Part shown: in pieces, positions 30,704-38,778 of the stretch | Layout of the letters: every line of letters starts with the position of its first letter | Position numbering within the stretch: position 1 is the stretch's first letter | Virus record (IMG/VR): IMGVR_UViG_3300047470_000541 | Location: 1-53,942 of that record | Reading direction: 5' to 3' (one strand) | Length of the DNA stretch: 53,942 bases | Source of the DNA: a virus | Made by a program: the position numbers and the translations under genes | Notes under the pieces: generated by a model | Database searches by the model: none | Seen by the model: the letters and a program-made list of their open reading frames with translations, nothing else | What the model was told of the DNA's origin: nothing

Positions 30704-31462
30704 ATGAAACTGAAATTGGACGACCAAGGCCACGTTGTATTGCAAGACGGCAAGCCTGTGTACGTGTACGACGATGGCAAAGAGGTCGCTTTCGACGCTC
30801 CTGGCACCGTGAACACGATCACCCGGCTGAATGCTGAAGCCAAGTCCCACCGCGAAGGCAAAGAGGCTGCTGAAACTGCCCTGAAGGCTTTCGATGGGAT
30901 CACGGACGGCGCCGCCGCTAAAAAGGCCCTGGAGATCGTTACAAACCTCGATCAGAAAAAACTGGTGGATGCCGGCGAGATCGACAAGGTGAGGGAAGAA
31001 ATCAGCAAAGCCTACAAAGGCCAGCTCGACGAAGCCAACACCAAATCAGCGACCTTCGAGAAGCAGCTCTACGAGGAAAAGATCGGCGGTGCATTCAGCC
31101 GTTCCAAGTTCATCGGCGAGAAGCTGGCCATCCCCGCAGACCTGGTCCAATCCAAATTCGGCGCCGCCTTCAAAGTTGAGGATGGCAAAACCATCGCCTA
31201 CGACCAGCACGGCCAGAAGATCTACAGCCGCACGCGTCCCGGCGAAATCGCTGACTTCGACGAAGCAATCGAAACCCTTGTTGAGCAATACCCGCACCGC
31301 GATCACATCTTGAAGGGAAGCGGAGCCAATGGCTCTGGCGCCCCGAACAACGGTGGCAATGGCGGTAATGGCAAAAAATCTATCTCCCGATCCCAGTTCG
31401 ATGCACTTGACCCAATGGGCAAGCATGCACACGTCTCTGCGGGCGGCGAAGTTACCGACTGA
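30704..31462 (+). CDS. Head scaffolding protein
   Basis: 252 aa, charged and helical in the centre (EAKSHREGKEAAETALKAF...EISKAYKGQLDEANTKS), with a Gly/Asn-rich linker 'NNGGNGGNGKK' and a compact end. Position right before the coat gene and composition fit a scaffold that guides procapsid assembly. Confidence 0.75.
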   Translation: MKLKLDDQGHVVLQDGKPVYVYDDGKEVAFDAPGTVNTITRLNAEAKSHREGKEAAETALKAFDGITDGAAAKKALEIVTNLDQKKLVDAGEIDKVREEISKAYKGQLDEANTKSATFEKQLYEEKIGGAFSRSKFIGEKLAIPADLVQSKFGAAFKVEDGKTIAYDQHGQKIYSRTRPGEIADFDEAIETLVEQYPHRDHILKGSGANGSGAPNNGGNGGNGKKSISRSQFDALDPMGKHAHVSAGGEVTD

Positions 31463-31478
31463 TCCCTAGGAGCAATCC

Positions 31479-32636
31479 ATGAGCAACACTCTCACCGGCC
31501 TTACCACCACGATCTACAACGCACTGGACGTCGTGTCGCGCGAACTGGTCGGGTTCATCCCGGCTGTATCGTCTGACATGACCTATGACCGCGCCGCTGT
31601 AGGTCAGACCGTCACCTCGCCTGTGGCGCCGGCTGCAACCGCATCCGATATCACCCCGGCCGTGACTCCGCCAAACGATGGCGACCAGAGTATCGGCTCC
31701 GTGTCGATGACCATTACCAAGGCTCGCCGGGTTCCGGTGCGTTGGAACGGTGAAGAGAAACGCGGCCTGGATAACAATGGCGCGTCGTACAACGTCATCC
31801 TGCGCGACCAGCTCGCTCAGGGTATGCGTGCACTGGTGAACGAGGTCGAGTCCGACATCGCCAGCCTCTTCACCAAGACCTCGCGTGCCTATGGCACCGC
31901 CGGTACAGTGCCGTTCGCCACCAACCTGGCAGAAGCTGCGCAGATGCGCAAAATCCTGTCGGACAACGGCGCACCAATGAGCGACCTGCAGATGGTGCTG
32001 GACACCACTGCCGGCGCGAGTATGCGCACCCTGGGCCAACTGACCAAGGCGAACGAAGCCGCTGACACTAGCTTGCTGCGTCGTGGCGTGCTGTTGGATG
32101 TGCACGGCTTTGCGATCCGCGAATCGGCACAGGTCAAAACCCCTGTGGTCGGTACCGGCGCTGCTGGCACCACCAACACTACGGGTTACGCCGTAGGCGC
32201 CACTGTCATCACCCTGGCCTCGGCCGGTACCGGCTCGATCCTGGCCGGTGACGTGATCACTTTTGCTGGTGATACCGCCAACAAGTACGTCGTTGCCTCC
32301 GGCGATGCTGACGTCTCCAACGGCGGCACCATCACCCTGGCTGCACCTGGCCTGCGCAAAGCGATCCCAGCCGCCGCAACCCTGGTCACCGTGATTGCCG
32401 CGACCACCCGCAACATGGCGTTTGCCCGCTCGGCTCTGGCTGTTGCCACCCGCGCACCGGCTCTGCCAGAAGGTGGCGACAGCGCGTCCGATCGCATGAT
32501 CATCACTGACCCGGTCAGCGGCCTCTCGTTCGAGATCTCGCTGTACAAGCAATACCGCCAAATCCAGTACGAAATCGCACTGGCATGGGGTGTTGCTGCA
32601 GTCAAAACCGAGCACATGGCTCTGCTGCTCGGCTAA
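31479..32636 (+). CDS. Major capsid protein, P22 coat-like
   Basis: 385 aa. 'VSRELVGFIPAVSSDMTYDRAAVGQTV' near the start and 'LLRRGVLLDVHGFAIRES', 'NMAFARSALAVATRAPA', 'EISLYKQYRQIQYEIALAWGVAAV' are features of the P22-type coat family (HK97 fold). A Gly/Thr-rich section (about 225-290) looks like the inserted I-domain loop. AGGAG ribosome site. Confidence 0.82.
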   Translation: MSNTLTGLTTTIYNALDVVSRELVGFIPAVSSDMTYDRAAVGQTVTSPVAPAATASDITPAVTPPNDGDQSIGSVSMTITKARRVPVRWNGEEKRGLDNNGASYNVILRDQLAQGMRALVNEVESDIASLFTKTSRAYGTAGTVPFATNLAEAAQMRKILSDNGAPMSDLQMVLDTTAGASMRTLGQLTKANEAADTSLLRRGVLLDVHGFAIRESAQVKTPVVGTGAAGTTNTTGYAVGATVITLASAGTGSILAGDVITFAGDTANKYVVASGDADVSNGGTITLAAPGLRKAIPAAATLVTVIAATTRNMAFARSALAVATRAPALPEGGDSASDRMIITDPVSGLSFEISLYKQYRQIQYEIALAWGVAAVKTEHMALLLG

Positions 32637-32643
32637 TCGGATT

Positions 32644-32665
32644 GCCCGGGGCTTCGGCTCCGGGC
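32644..32665 (+). terminator. Stable hairpin with TTCG loop after the coat gene
   Basis: GCCCGGGGC-TTCG-GCTCCGGGC, 9-bp stem with one G-T pair and the very stable UUCG tetraloop. Only a weak T run follows (TTATC), so it may protect the abundant coat mRNA more than terminate. Confidence 0.6.
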
Positions 32666-32687
32666 TTATCAATCTCTGGAGAAGCAC

Positions 32688-32852
32688 ATGAGTGACAAAG
32701 TACTGAAGGTCCAGCCATGGGGCGAGGATCAAGGCGATTACGTCCTGATCGACGCCGAAAGTTTCGACGAGAGCATCCACAAGCTGTATGTCGAAAAAGA
32801 GCCGTCTACCAAGGACAAGAAGTCCGCAGGTGACAGCAAGAATTCGCAGTAA
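32688..32852 (+). CDS. Hypothetical small head-region protein
   Basis: 54 aa, starts MSDKVLKVQPWGEDQGDYV; acidic front, Lys/Ser-rich end. GGAG upstream of the ATG. Unknown; possibly a head decoration or connector piece. Confidence 0.55.
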   Translation: MSDKVLKVQPWGEDQGDYVLIDAESFDESIHKLYVEKEPSTKDKKSAGDSKNSQ

Positions 32853-32890
32853 CAAGCCAAACCGGCGGAAACCGATAGCAGGAGCCGAAC

Positions 32891-33283
32891 ATGCTTACTG
32901 ATCAGCAAAAGTCGGACGCCAGACGCTACGCCGGTTATCCGATGCAGGGTGACGTGACGCTGGACGACCGGCGGGACACGGCTTGGGGCTGGGTTGCTCC
33001 GATGATCTGGCAAACGCTGAATCACCGGCTCGAGAGCTTGCGCCCCGAGGAAGAAGTCACGATGACCAACTTCCTGACCAAGTTGGCCGGCCTCGAAACG
33101 GACGTCCTGTCCTCTACCGAGAACCTCGACACGGATCAAGCCGCCGTCTGGGTGCACAACAAGAACGAAGTGCGCGACCGGATGAACCTATACCGGATCT
33201 GGCGGCGCGAGTTGTGCGGTTTTATCGGCGTTCCCCCTGGTCCTTCACTCGGCGACGGCGGAATCAGCCTGGCAAGGGGGTGA
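32891..33283 (+). CDS. Head-tail connector-region protein
   Basis: 130 aa. 'LTDQQKSDARRYAGYPMQGD' opens a helical protein with 'WQTLNHRLESL' and 'RMNLYRIWRRELCGFIGVPPGP'. Gene order (coat, this, two more, sheath) suits an adaptor of the gp6-like kind. Identity by position only. Confidence 0.6.
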   Translation: MLTDQQKSDARRYAGYPMQGDVTLDDRRDTAWGWVAPMIWQTLNHRLESLRPEEEVTMTNFLTKLAGLETDVLSSTENLDTDQAAVWVHNKNEVRDRMNLYRIWRRELCGFIGVPPGPSLGDGGISLARG

Positions 33284-33284
33284 T

Positions 33285-33923
33285 ATGGACGGCACCAAGC
33301 TCCAGGCGAAGATTTACATCGGCTATGGCAAGGCCGCCAAGCGAATCGGTTTCGACTACCAGCAATTCCGCGCTACCAGCGCCAGTAACCCGCTGTCGTC
33401 AACCGCTTTGCAGGCGCTGCCGGTGTCGTTCACCACCAATTTCAAGTACTCCGCGCCGAACAAGTACGGTAAAGCCGATTGGCTTGGCCTGTTCGATGCG
33501 CGGGAGTTCGCTGTCGGCGACTTCCTTGTGGGGCGGCAGGGCACCTTCTTCATCGCAGCAATGCAAGACACGCTGCCGATACTCTGTGTGCAGACGAACC
33601 AAGTCATCGACGTGCTGCGGGTCGGGATAAATGCGGGTGTGGGCCTGGGTGGTTGGGCCGGCGGTGTGCGTGCTGATGAGGTGCCTATCATGCAGGGCTG
33701 GCCAGCCAGCATCTTGCAGGGCACGAAGGGCGAGACTAACGAGGCGAAGCTACCGCAGGACGTCAAAACCCCGTGGTGGACGATCCTGCTGCCGGCTTAC
33801 CCGGGGATTGTGTTCCGTACCAGCGACATCATCCGTGACGACCTCGACCGCAAATACATGATTTCGAGCGCTGAGCTTACGGACATGGGTTGGCGAATTA
33901 CGGCCATGCAGGCACAGGTGTGA
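33285..33923 (+). CDS. Head-tail connector-region protein
   Basis: 212 aa, mixed alpha/beta, no clear motif; starts MDGTKLQAKIYIGYGKAAKR. One base after the preceding gene. Likely part of the neck, by position. Confidence 0.6.
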   Translation: MDGTKLQAKIYIGYGKAAKRIGFDYQQFRATSASNPLSSTALQALPVSFTTNFKYSAPNKYGKADWLGLFDAREFAVGDFLVGRQGTFFIAAMQDTLPILCVQTNQVIDVLRVGINAGVGLGGWAGGVRADEVPIMQGWPASILQGTKGETNEAKLPQDVKTPWWTILLPAYPGIVFRTSDIIRDDLDRKYMISSAELTDMGWRITAMQAQV

Positions 33924-33924
33924 T

Positions 33925-34746
33925 ATGGCGAGCCTAACCGATGTACTGAAACAGGTCGCCGCGCAGGTCGCCGCGCTTGCTTACCCAAACGGGACTGGTC
34001 AAACGAGCGCCTCAGGCATTCCAGTGCGTGTTTACCCTGGCTGGCCAGTGCCGAACGTGCTTGAGACTGACCTTGAGGCGGGATGGGCGCACATCAGCGT
34101 TTATCCGTTCGGCAAGGACAAGAAGTCCACGCGTTATCTCGGGCGAGGCTGGGAGCTACTGACCAGCCCGGTGCACACGGTCGTGATGACGGTCGCCGGA
34201 TCGGTAGTGACGCTCTCCGGGACGGTCAGCAAGCAGAACCTGCTGATCAACCTCAACGGCACCCACTACGTCTACGCCATGCAGGTCACGGACACGCTCA
34301 CGACTGCCGCCACAGCGCTTGCCTCGATGATCCCAGGCGCTTCTAACGTGGGCCAGGTCATCACGCTTAGCGGGGCGCACAGCGTCTTCACACGCGTAGG
34401 TGGTTTCGGCACGGCCTTCAAGGAGACGAAGCGCCAGGAGCAGATGATCCAGATCATTGTTTGGGCCAACTCGCCCGACGCCCGGGCCGCGGTGGCTGAT
34501 CCGCTCGACTCGGCGCTGTCCGACGGCACCAACATCTCCTTCACGGACGGTTCCGCCGGGATTATCCGATCAGCCGGCACGCTGATGACTGACCAACTGC
34601 AGAAGGCCGATCTCTATCGGCTCGACCTGTTCTACATGATCGACTACGCCACCACTCAGACGCTGCAATCCACCGAAGTCATCGCTCCGGTGCTGAACAT
34701 CGTCAACGCCCAGTCCGGGCTTCCTGTAATCACTGTGAACCCTTGA
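33925..34746 (+). CDS. Putative tail terminator / neck protein
   Basis: 273 aa. 'GIPVRVYPGWPVPNVLETDLEAGWAHISVYPFG' and 'FKETKRQEQMIQIIVWANSPDAR' resemble phage proteins that cap the tail; immediately upstream of the sheath gene block. A Thr/Ala/Gly-rich beta section (about 85-150) lies between. Confidence 0.6.
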   Translation: MASLTDVLKQVAAQVAALAYPNGTGQTSASGIPVRVYPGWPVPNVLETDLEAGWAHISVYPFGKDKKSTRYLGRGWELLTSPVHTVVMTVAGSVVTLSGTVSKQNLLINLNGTHYVYAMQVTDTLTTAATALASMIPGASNVGQVITLSGAHSVFTRVGGFGTAFKETKRQEQMIQIIVWANSPDARAAVADPLDSALSDGTNISFTDGSAGIIRSAGTLMTDQLQKADLYRLDLFYMIDYATTQTLQSTEVIAPVLNIVNAQSGLPVITVNP

Positions 34747-34754
34747 GGCCCGAC

Positions 34755-34925
34755 ATGGACTCCGAAACCAAACCGGCAAAGGTTAAAACCTCGCCGTACA
34801 AGCTGACTGTGAAATTCGCCTTCGCCGACTACCAAGTTGGCCAAGCAATCACCGATCCCGATGAAGTCGCCGCCATTTTGGCCGGCGAGTGCGCGGGTAA
34901 CGTCCTGAAAGTCGCCAACGCCTAA
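34755..34925 (+). CDS. Hypothetical small tail-region protein
   Basis: 56 aa from the ATG at 34755; Lys-rich front, compact 'YKLTVKFAFADYQVGQAITDPDEVAAILAGE'. Followed by a terminator-like hairpin. Unknown. Confidence 0.55.
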   Translation: MDSETKPAKVKTSPYKLTVKFAFADYQVGQAITDPDEVAAILAGECAGNVLKVANA

Positions 34926-34945
34926 CAGGCGAAACCCACACACAG

Positions 34946-34971
34946 AAAACCGCCCGCTGAGGCGGTTTTTT
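34946..34971 (+). terminator. Terminator-like hairpin before the sheath gene
   Basis: AAAACCGCC-CGCTGA-GGCGGTTTT then T: 9-bp stem, symmetric A/T runs. Confidence 0.8.
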
Positions 34972-34987
34972 CATTTAGGAGGACGCC

Positions 34988-36544
34988 ATGCCCATTTACC
35001 CGGCAGGCAGCTTGAATACGGCGGCGTTAACCGCCCCCGATCTCTACATCCAGATCCAACCGCCAAAGACCCGCTATATCAACGGTGTGGCAACTGACAT
35101 CCTCGGCATCGTCGGTGTTGCTGACTGGGGCCCGGTGGGTGCAGCCACCCTGATTGGATCTCCTGGTGATGCGTCGCAACAATTCGGCGCTCAGGTCGTG
35201 CGCAAGTATGACTTGTGCACTGCGATCGCCGTGTCGATCCAAGGGGGCGCGTCGAACATTCGCGCCGTGCGGGTCACTGACGGCACTGACACCGCCGCCA
35301 CGACCACGCTGAAAGACACCGCCGCTGCAACAGGCGCCACACTGACTGCGCGCTACACCGGCACTCTGGGCAATTCACTCAGCGCTACCCTGTCGACTGG
35401 TTCGGCTGCTTCAAGTTGGAAGCTAACCATCACTCTGCCTGGCGTTGCGCCTGAAGTATTCGACAACATCACCGGCTCCGCCTTGCCGCTGTGGACGAAC
35501 ATTGTCAGCGCTGTGAACAACGGCCAGTCTGGTATCCGTGGCCCATCGCAGTTGGTAGTTGCCACGGTCGGCGTATCCATCCTCGCCCCAGTGGCCGTAA
35601 CGCAGACCGTTGCGTTTACGACCGGCACTTCTGGCAACACCACCATCACTGACGCGATTCTGGTCGGCACCGATGGTGTGACCGGCGCAACCCGCAAAGG
35701 CATGTACGCCTTGCGCGGCAGTGGTGCTCAAGTCGCCAACCTGGTGGATCTAACCGACAGCACGCAATGGCCGACCATGCTGACTTTCGGCCTGTCCGAA
35801 GGTTGCTACATGGTTAGCCAAGGCGCTGCGGGGGCGTCCTACGTGACTGTCGGCACAGCGCTGACCACAGCGGGCTGTGACAGCTACGCCCTGAAAGTCA
35901 TGGTCGGTGATTGGGTGTACTGGCAAGACCAGGTCAACGGCCAGCAGCGCATGATTGCTCCTGCTACCTTCGCCGCAGCCAAAATTGCATCGCTGTCGCC
36001 GAACCAGAGCCCGCTGAACAAACCGATCACTAACGCAGTATCGACTCAGCGCAACCTCGCGCAGCAGCCATACAGCATTGCCGAGATCGGCGCGATCAAC
36101 ACCGCGCGTCTGGACGTCATCACCAACCCTTGCCCGGGCGGCAGCTACTTTGGCCACCGTTCCGGCTTGAACGTGTCCAGCAATGCCGCGGTAAACGGCG
36201 ACAACTACACCCGGATGACCAACTTCATCTCGCTGACCATTGCCGCCTCGTTCGGCGGTGTGATCGGCCAGTTGCAGACGCCGGATGTGCGCCGCACCAC
36301 CAAATCGACCATGGAAAGCTTCCTGCAGACGTTGGTTGACCAAGGAATGATCGGCGACGTCAACGGTGGCCCGGCGTTCTCGGTCCAGATCGACAAGGCG
36401 AACAACCCGGATTCGCGTGTCGCCCTTGGCTACATGCAGGCTGACGTGCAGGTCAAATACCTGTCCGTGATTCGCTACTTCCTGGTGAATTTGGAAGCAG
36501 GTCAGTCCGTCTCGATCGTTGCATCCGCCACCCCGCGCCCCTAA
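34988..36544 (+). CDS. Contractile tail sheath protein
   Basis: 518 aa. The N-terminus 'TAPDLYIQIQPPKTRYINGVATDILGIVG' and 'DWGPVGAATLIGSPGDASQQFG' is the sheath-family opening; the C-terminal 'TRMTNFISLTIAASFGGVIGQLQTPDVRR' and 'VQVKYLSVIRYFLVNLEAGQSV' is the conserved assembly domain. Shows that the phage is a myovirus. AGGAGG upstream. Confidence 0.92.
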   Translation: MPIYPAGSLNTAALTAPDLYIQIQPPKTRYINGVATDILGIVGVADWGPVGAATLIGSPGDASQQFGAQVVRKYDLCTAIAVSIQGGASNIRAVRVTDGTDTAATTTLKDTAAATGATLTARYTGTLGNSLSATLSTGSAASSWKLTITLPGVAPEVFDNITGSALPLWTNIVSAVNNGQSGIRGPSQLVVATVGVSILAPVAVTQTVAFTTGTSGNTTITDAILVGTDGVTGATRKGMYALRGSGAQVANLVDLTDSTQWPTMLTFGLSEGCYMVSQGAAGASYVTVGTALTTAGCDSYALKVMVGDWVYWQDQVNGQQRMIAPATFAAAKIASLSPNQSPLNKPITNAVSTQRNLAQQPYSIAEIGAINTARLDVITNPCPGGSYFGHRSGLNVSSNAAVNGDNYTRMTNFISLTIAASFGGVIGQLQTPDVRRTTKSTMESFLQTLVDQGMIGDVNGGPAFSVQIDKANNPDSRVALGYMQADVQVKYLSVIRYFLVNLEAGQSVSIVASATPRP

Positions 36545-36563
36545 GCGCTGAACCACTTCCCAG

Positions 36564-36585
36564 CCCGGCCTAGCGCCGGGTTTTT
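36564..36585 (+). terminator. Terminator-like hairpin between sheath and tube genes
   Basis: CCCGGC-CTAGC-GCCGGG followed by five T. Confidence 0.75.
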
Positions 36586-36600
36586 CATTTGGAGAACGCC

Positions 36601-37032
36601 ATGCCCGGTCAAGGTGGATACAACACGGGGAAAGATGTCTCGATCGACATCAACACCCCGACGGGGCCGATCCGGCTCGCAAAGATCATGAATTTCGATT
36701 CAAAACCGAAGGTCACCAATCAGGACATCACCCCGCTGAACGGCTTGACCGATGAGCTGATGATCCCGAAAGGCTGGACCGGTACATTCGAAGCTGAGCG
36801 CGTCGACTCCACCCTCGATGATTGGTGGGCGCAGTTCGAAAGCGACTACTACAACGGTGTGAATCAGGCGCCGGCCACCATCACCGAAACCATTCAGGAA
36901 ATCGGCGGCGGCAGCACCACCTGGCGCTACACCAACGTGATCCTGAAGCTTGAAGGCGCAGGCAAGAAAGAAGGCGACAAAACGATCCGTCAGTCGATGT
37001 CCTTCACCGCTCGCCGCCGCATCAAGGTTTGA
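36601..37032 (+). CDS. Tail tube protein
   Basis: 143 aa from the ATG at 36601 (GGAG). 'LAKIMNFDSKPKVTNQDITPLNGLTDELMIPKGWTGTFE', 'WWAQFESDYYNG' and 'IRQSMSFTARRRIKV' fit the tube family of Mu-like and related myophages. Sits between sheath and chaperone genes as expected. Confidence 0.85.
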   Translation: MPGQGGYNTGKDVSIDINTPTGPIRLAKIMNFDSKPKVTNQDITPLNGLTDELMIPKGWTGTFEAERVDSTLDDWWAQFESDYYNGVNQAPATITETIQEIGGGSTTWRYTNVILKLEGAGKKEGDKTIRQSMSFTARRRIKV

Positions 37033-37121
37033 TCCTGTTCGCATGGCAGCCCGGCAGGGCGCGGGACTCGTCACCCCGCACGCCATGCACTTTGACGACT
37101 CGCTGACCAGAGGTTTTACCC

Positions 37122-37532
37122 ATGACCAAAGTTACCGTTCACGAAAGCGTTGCTGCACCTGTTCATGTTGATCAGAAGCCGCGCTTCGAGACACTCCAGG
37201 ATTCGAAAGGCCGCACCATCCAGTTGCGCAAGTTAGGTCCGCTCGAACAAGGCCGCATTGTGATGGCTGTCGGTGGCGAGACTGCCGGCAACCAGACCTT
37301 CATGTCCGGATTCGCGCTTCCGGCTGCCATGGTCGTCTACATCGACGACACCCCGTACGGTCTGCCGCAAACGCTGACCCAGATCGAGGGTGTACTGAAA
37401 GAGCTCGGCGAAGAGGGGATGGAAGCGATCAATGCTCACTTCCTGAAGAAGTACGAGGCCGCCAAAGCCGAAGCTGACGCCAAAGCACTTCAGGAGAGCC
37501 TTGGCGCTGAGCAGGCCGCAGCAAAAAACTAG
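37122..37532 (+). CDS. Tail assembly chaperone, short form (G-like)
   Basis: 136 aa, zero-frame product. 'RTIQLRKLGPLEQGRIVMAVGG' and 'LTQIEGVLKELGEEGMEAINAHF' are tail-chaperone-like; the end is Ala/Lys-rich. It stops at TAG directly after a slippery heptamer, which allows a longer fused form. Confidence 0.82.
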   Translation: MTKVTVHESVAAPVHVDQKPRFETLQDSKGRTIQLRKLGPLEQGRIVMAVGGETAGNQTFMSGFALPAAMVVYIDDTPYGLPQTLTQIEGVLKELGEEGMEAINAHFLKKYEAAKAEADAKALQESLGAEQAAAKN

Positions 37533-37714
37533 CAACGAACCCCGAGTTTCGCCGCGATTGCTGGCTGGTGAAAAACGGGGTTCCGTTCGATAGCCTTTTT
37601 GATTGCGGACCGCTGACCGATTATGAGCGCTTCGCCTTCTCCATACTGTTCTCCGAATTCGAGGGGGCAGGGGAGTGGAACTGGTCCAGCATGCAATTCG
37701 ACAAGAAGGAGTGA
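37122..37714 (+). CDS. Tail assembly chaperone, -1 frameshifted long form (GT-like)
   Basis: A -1 slip at 37523-37529 would skip the TAG and add about 60 residues: 'LATNPEFRRDCWLVKNGVPF' and onward to 'SSMQFDKKE' at 37714, total near 197 aa. The extra frame is fully open, reads as real protein and has no start of its own. Both forms would chaperone the tape measure protein, as lambda gpG and gpGT do. Confidence 0.8.
37523..37529 (+). other. Slippery heptamer A AAA AAC
   Basis: Sequence AAAAAAC in the zero frame A-AAA-AAC followed immediately by TAG; both tRNAs can re-pair after a one-base backward slip. This is the classical -1 frameshift signal at the classical place. Confidence 0.82.
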
Positions 37715-37716
37715 CC

Positions 37717-38202
37717 ATGGAATTCAAGAGTTTGGGCAGCCTAGCGCTGCACATGGCCAGTCAAGAGGTTGCATTGCTGGCCAGCCTCCATGCGGGACTG
37801 GAGAAGTGCGCGGTCAAGGTCGAGACCACCGCAAAGGACGAGATCGGTCATTACCAGTCCGGTATTGGACCGTTTCCAGCCTGGGCGGATTTGGCCGACT
37901 CGACGGAGGAGCAGAAAGCGAAGATGGGCTATCCATCTGACGCGCCATTGCTTGCCAGTGGCGCCATGCAAAACAGCATCTCCCACACCACGCATCTGCT
38001 CGAGGCGGTGATCGGCTCAACTGATAAGAAGATGGTTTATCACGAATTTGGCACGCCAAGAATGCCGGCGCGCCCAGTGATAGGGCCGGCGGTCCTGCGC
38101 AATAGGGAGTACATCCGGAGAGTGCTGGGCGCCGCGACAGTGGCTGGGCTCATCGGCGGCTCAGCGATTCATGCCTCTCTGGGTTACGACTCTACTCCGT
38201 AA
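37717..38202 (+). CDS. HK97 gp10-like neck/tail protein
   Basis: 161 aa from the ATG at 37717. Helical front, 'VETTAKDEIGHYQSGIGPFPAWADL', then 'MVYHEFGTPRMPARPVIGPAVLRN', the end motif of gp10-like and virion morphogenesis proteins. Placement between chaperone and tape measure is less usual, so the exact role is open. Confidence 0.65.
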   Translation: MEFKSLGSLALHMASQEVALLASLHAGLEKCAVKVETTAKDEIGHYQSGIGPFPAWADLADSTEEQKAKMGYPSDAPLLASGAMQNSISHTTHLLEAVIGSTDKKMVYHEFGTPRMPARPVIGPAVLRNREYIRRVLGAATVAGLIGGSAIHASLGYDSTP

Positions 38203-38500
38203 CCCACATCGGTCCGTTCGCGGTCTTTACCTGCATGTACAGGCCTTCGCGCTTGAGCACTGGAAATTGGCCTGTCAGCGGTTTGCACATGTAGGTGGAC
38301 AGGTTCACCAGCGATTCACGCATCTCAGCCCGCTGCGCTACGTAGTGCGGCAGCTCGGACATGATGTTTTGCATCAGCACCTGGCGCGATTGCTGTGTGC
38401 CCTGGTCCTCGCAGCCATATTCCCCGTCGAGCTTCAGTTCTGCCTCACTCGCTGCGGTGGAAAACGCAGCCATGGCCATAAGAAGCAGTGCCGTTTTCAT
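38192..38500 (-). CDS. Secreted small protein, moron in tail operon
   Basis: 102 aa from the ATG at 38500, GGTGA upstream. A clear signal peptide, MKTALLLMAMAAFSTAASEA, with cleavage likely after Ala; the mature part has two Cys that could pair ('YGCEDQG', 'YMCKPL'). Leftward, between rightward tail genes and overlapping the end of the previous gene by 11 bp. Probably a periplasmic protein made by the lysogen. Function unknown. Confidence 0.65.
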   Translation of the reverse strand: MKTALLLMAMAAFSTAASEAELKLDGEYGCEDQGTQQSRQVLMQNIMSELPHYVAQRAEMRESLVNLSTYMCKPLTGQFPVLKREGLYMQVKTANGPMWVTE

Positions 38501-38504
38501 GCAG

Positions 38505-38747
38505 TCACCGAATGAAGAATGCGTAGAGGGTGAAAAGGATGGCGCACAAAGCGCCTCCCGCGAAGACCATGACAAGACTGCTGCAAGTGAAAACGAGAAG
38601 TGCGGACTGTATGCCAAGGCCTGTCGTGCGCCGCACCGTCTTTTTTACTGGTCGTGGCTCCGCGTTCTTCAGCGGTAGAGATCGCATAGAGCCAACATCC
38701 TGAATTCGGCCGTTCACCCATTGATACGTTCGATGTCCGCTTGCCAT
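38505..38747 (-). CDS. Membrane protein, moron partner
   Basis: 80 aa from the ATG at 38747 (GGGTGA upstream). Basic soluble front, then one long hydrophobic stretch 'ALLVFTCSSLVMVFAGGALCAILFTLYAFFI' that may cross twice. Four bp before the secreted-protein gene, same strand: a two-gene operon against the tail genes. Confidence 0.6.
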   Translation of the reverse strand: MASGHRTYQWVNGRIQDVGSMRSLPLKNAEPRPVKKTVRRTTGLGIQSALLVFTCSSLVMVFAGGALCAILFTLYAFFIR

Positions 38748-38778
38748 GTGATTCACCCACAAACCAGGAATAGTCATT

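Noticed and set aside
31452-32855. 467 aa leftward open frame over the coat gene
   Set aside because: Shadow of a GC-rich structural gene; composition biased, no domain.
38505-38777. Longer start at 38777 for the leftward membrane protein
   Set aside because: The ATG at 38747 has a better-placed GGGTGA; the longer version would nearly abut the divergent tape measure start.
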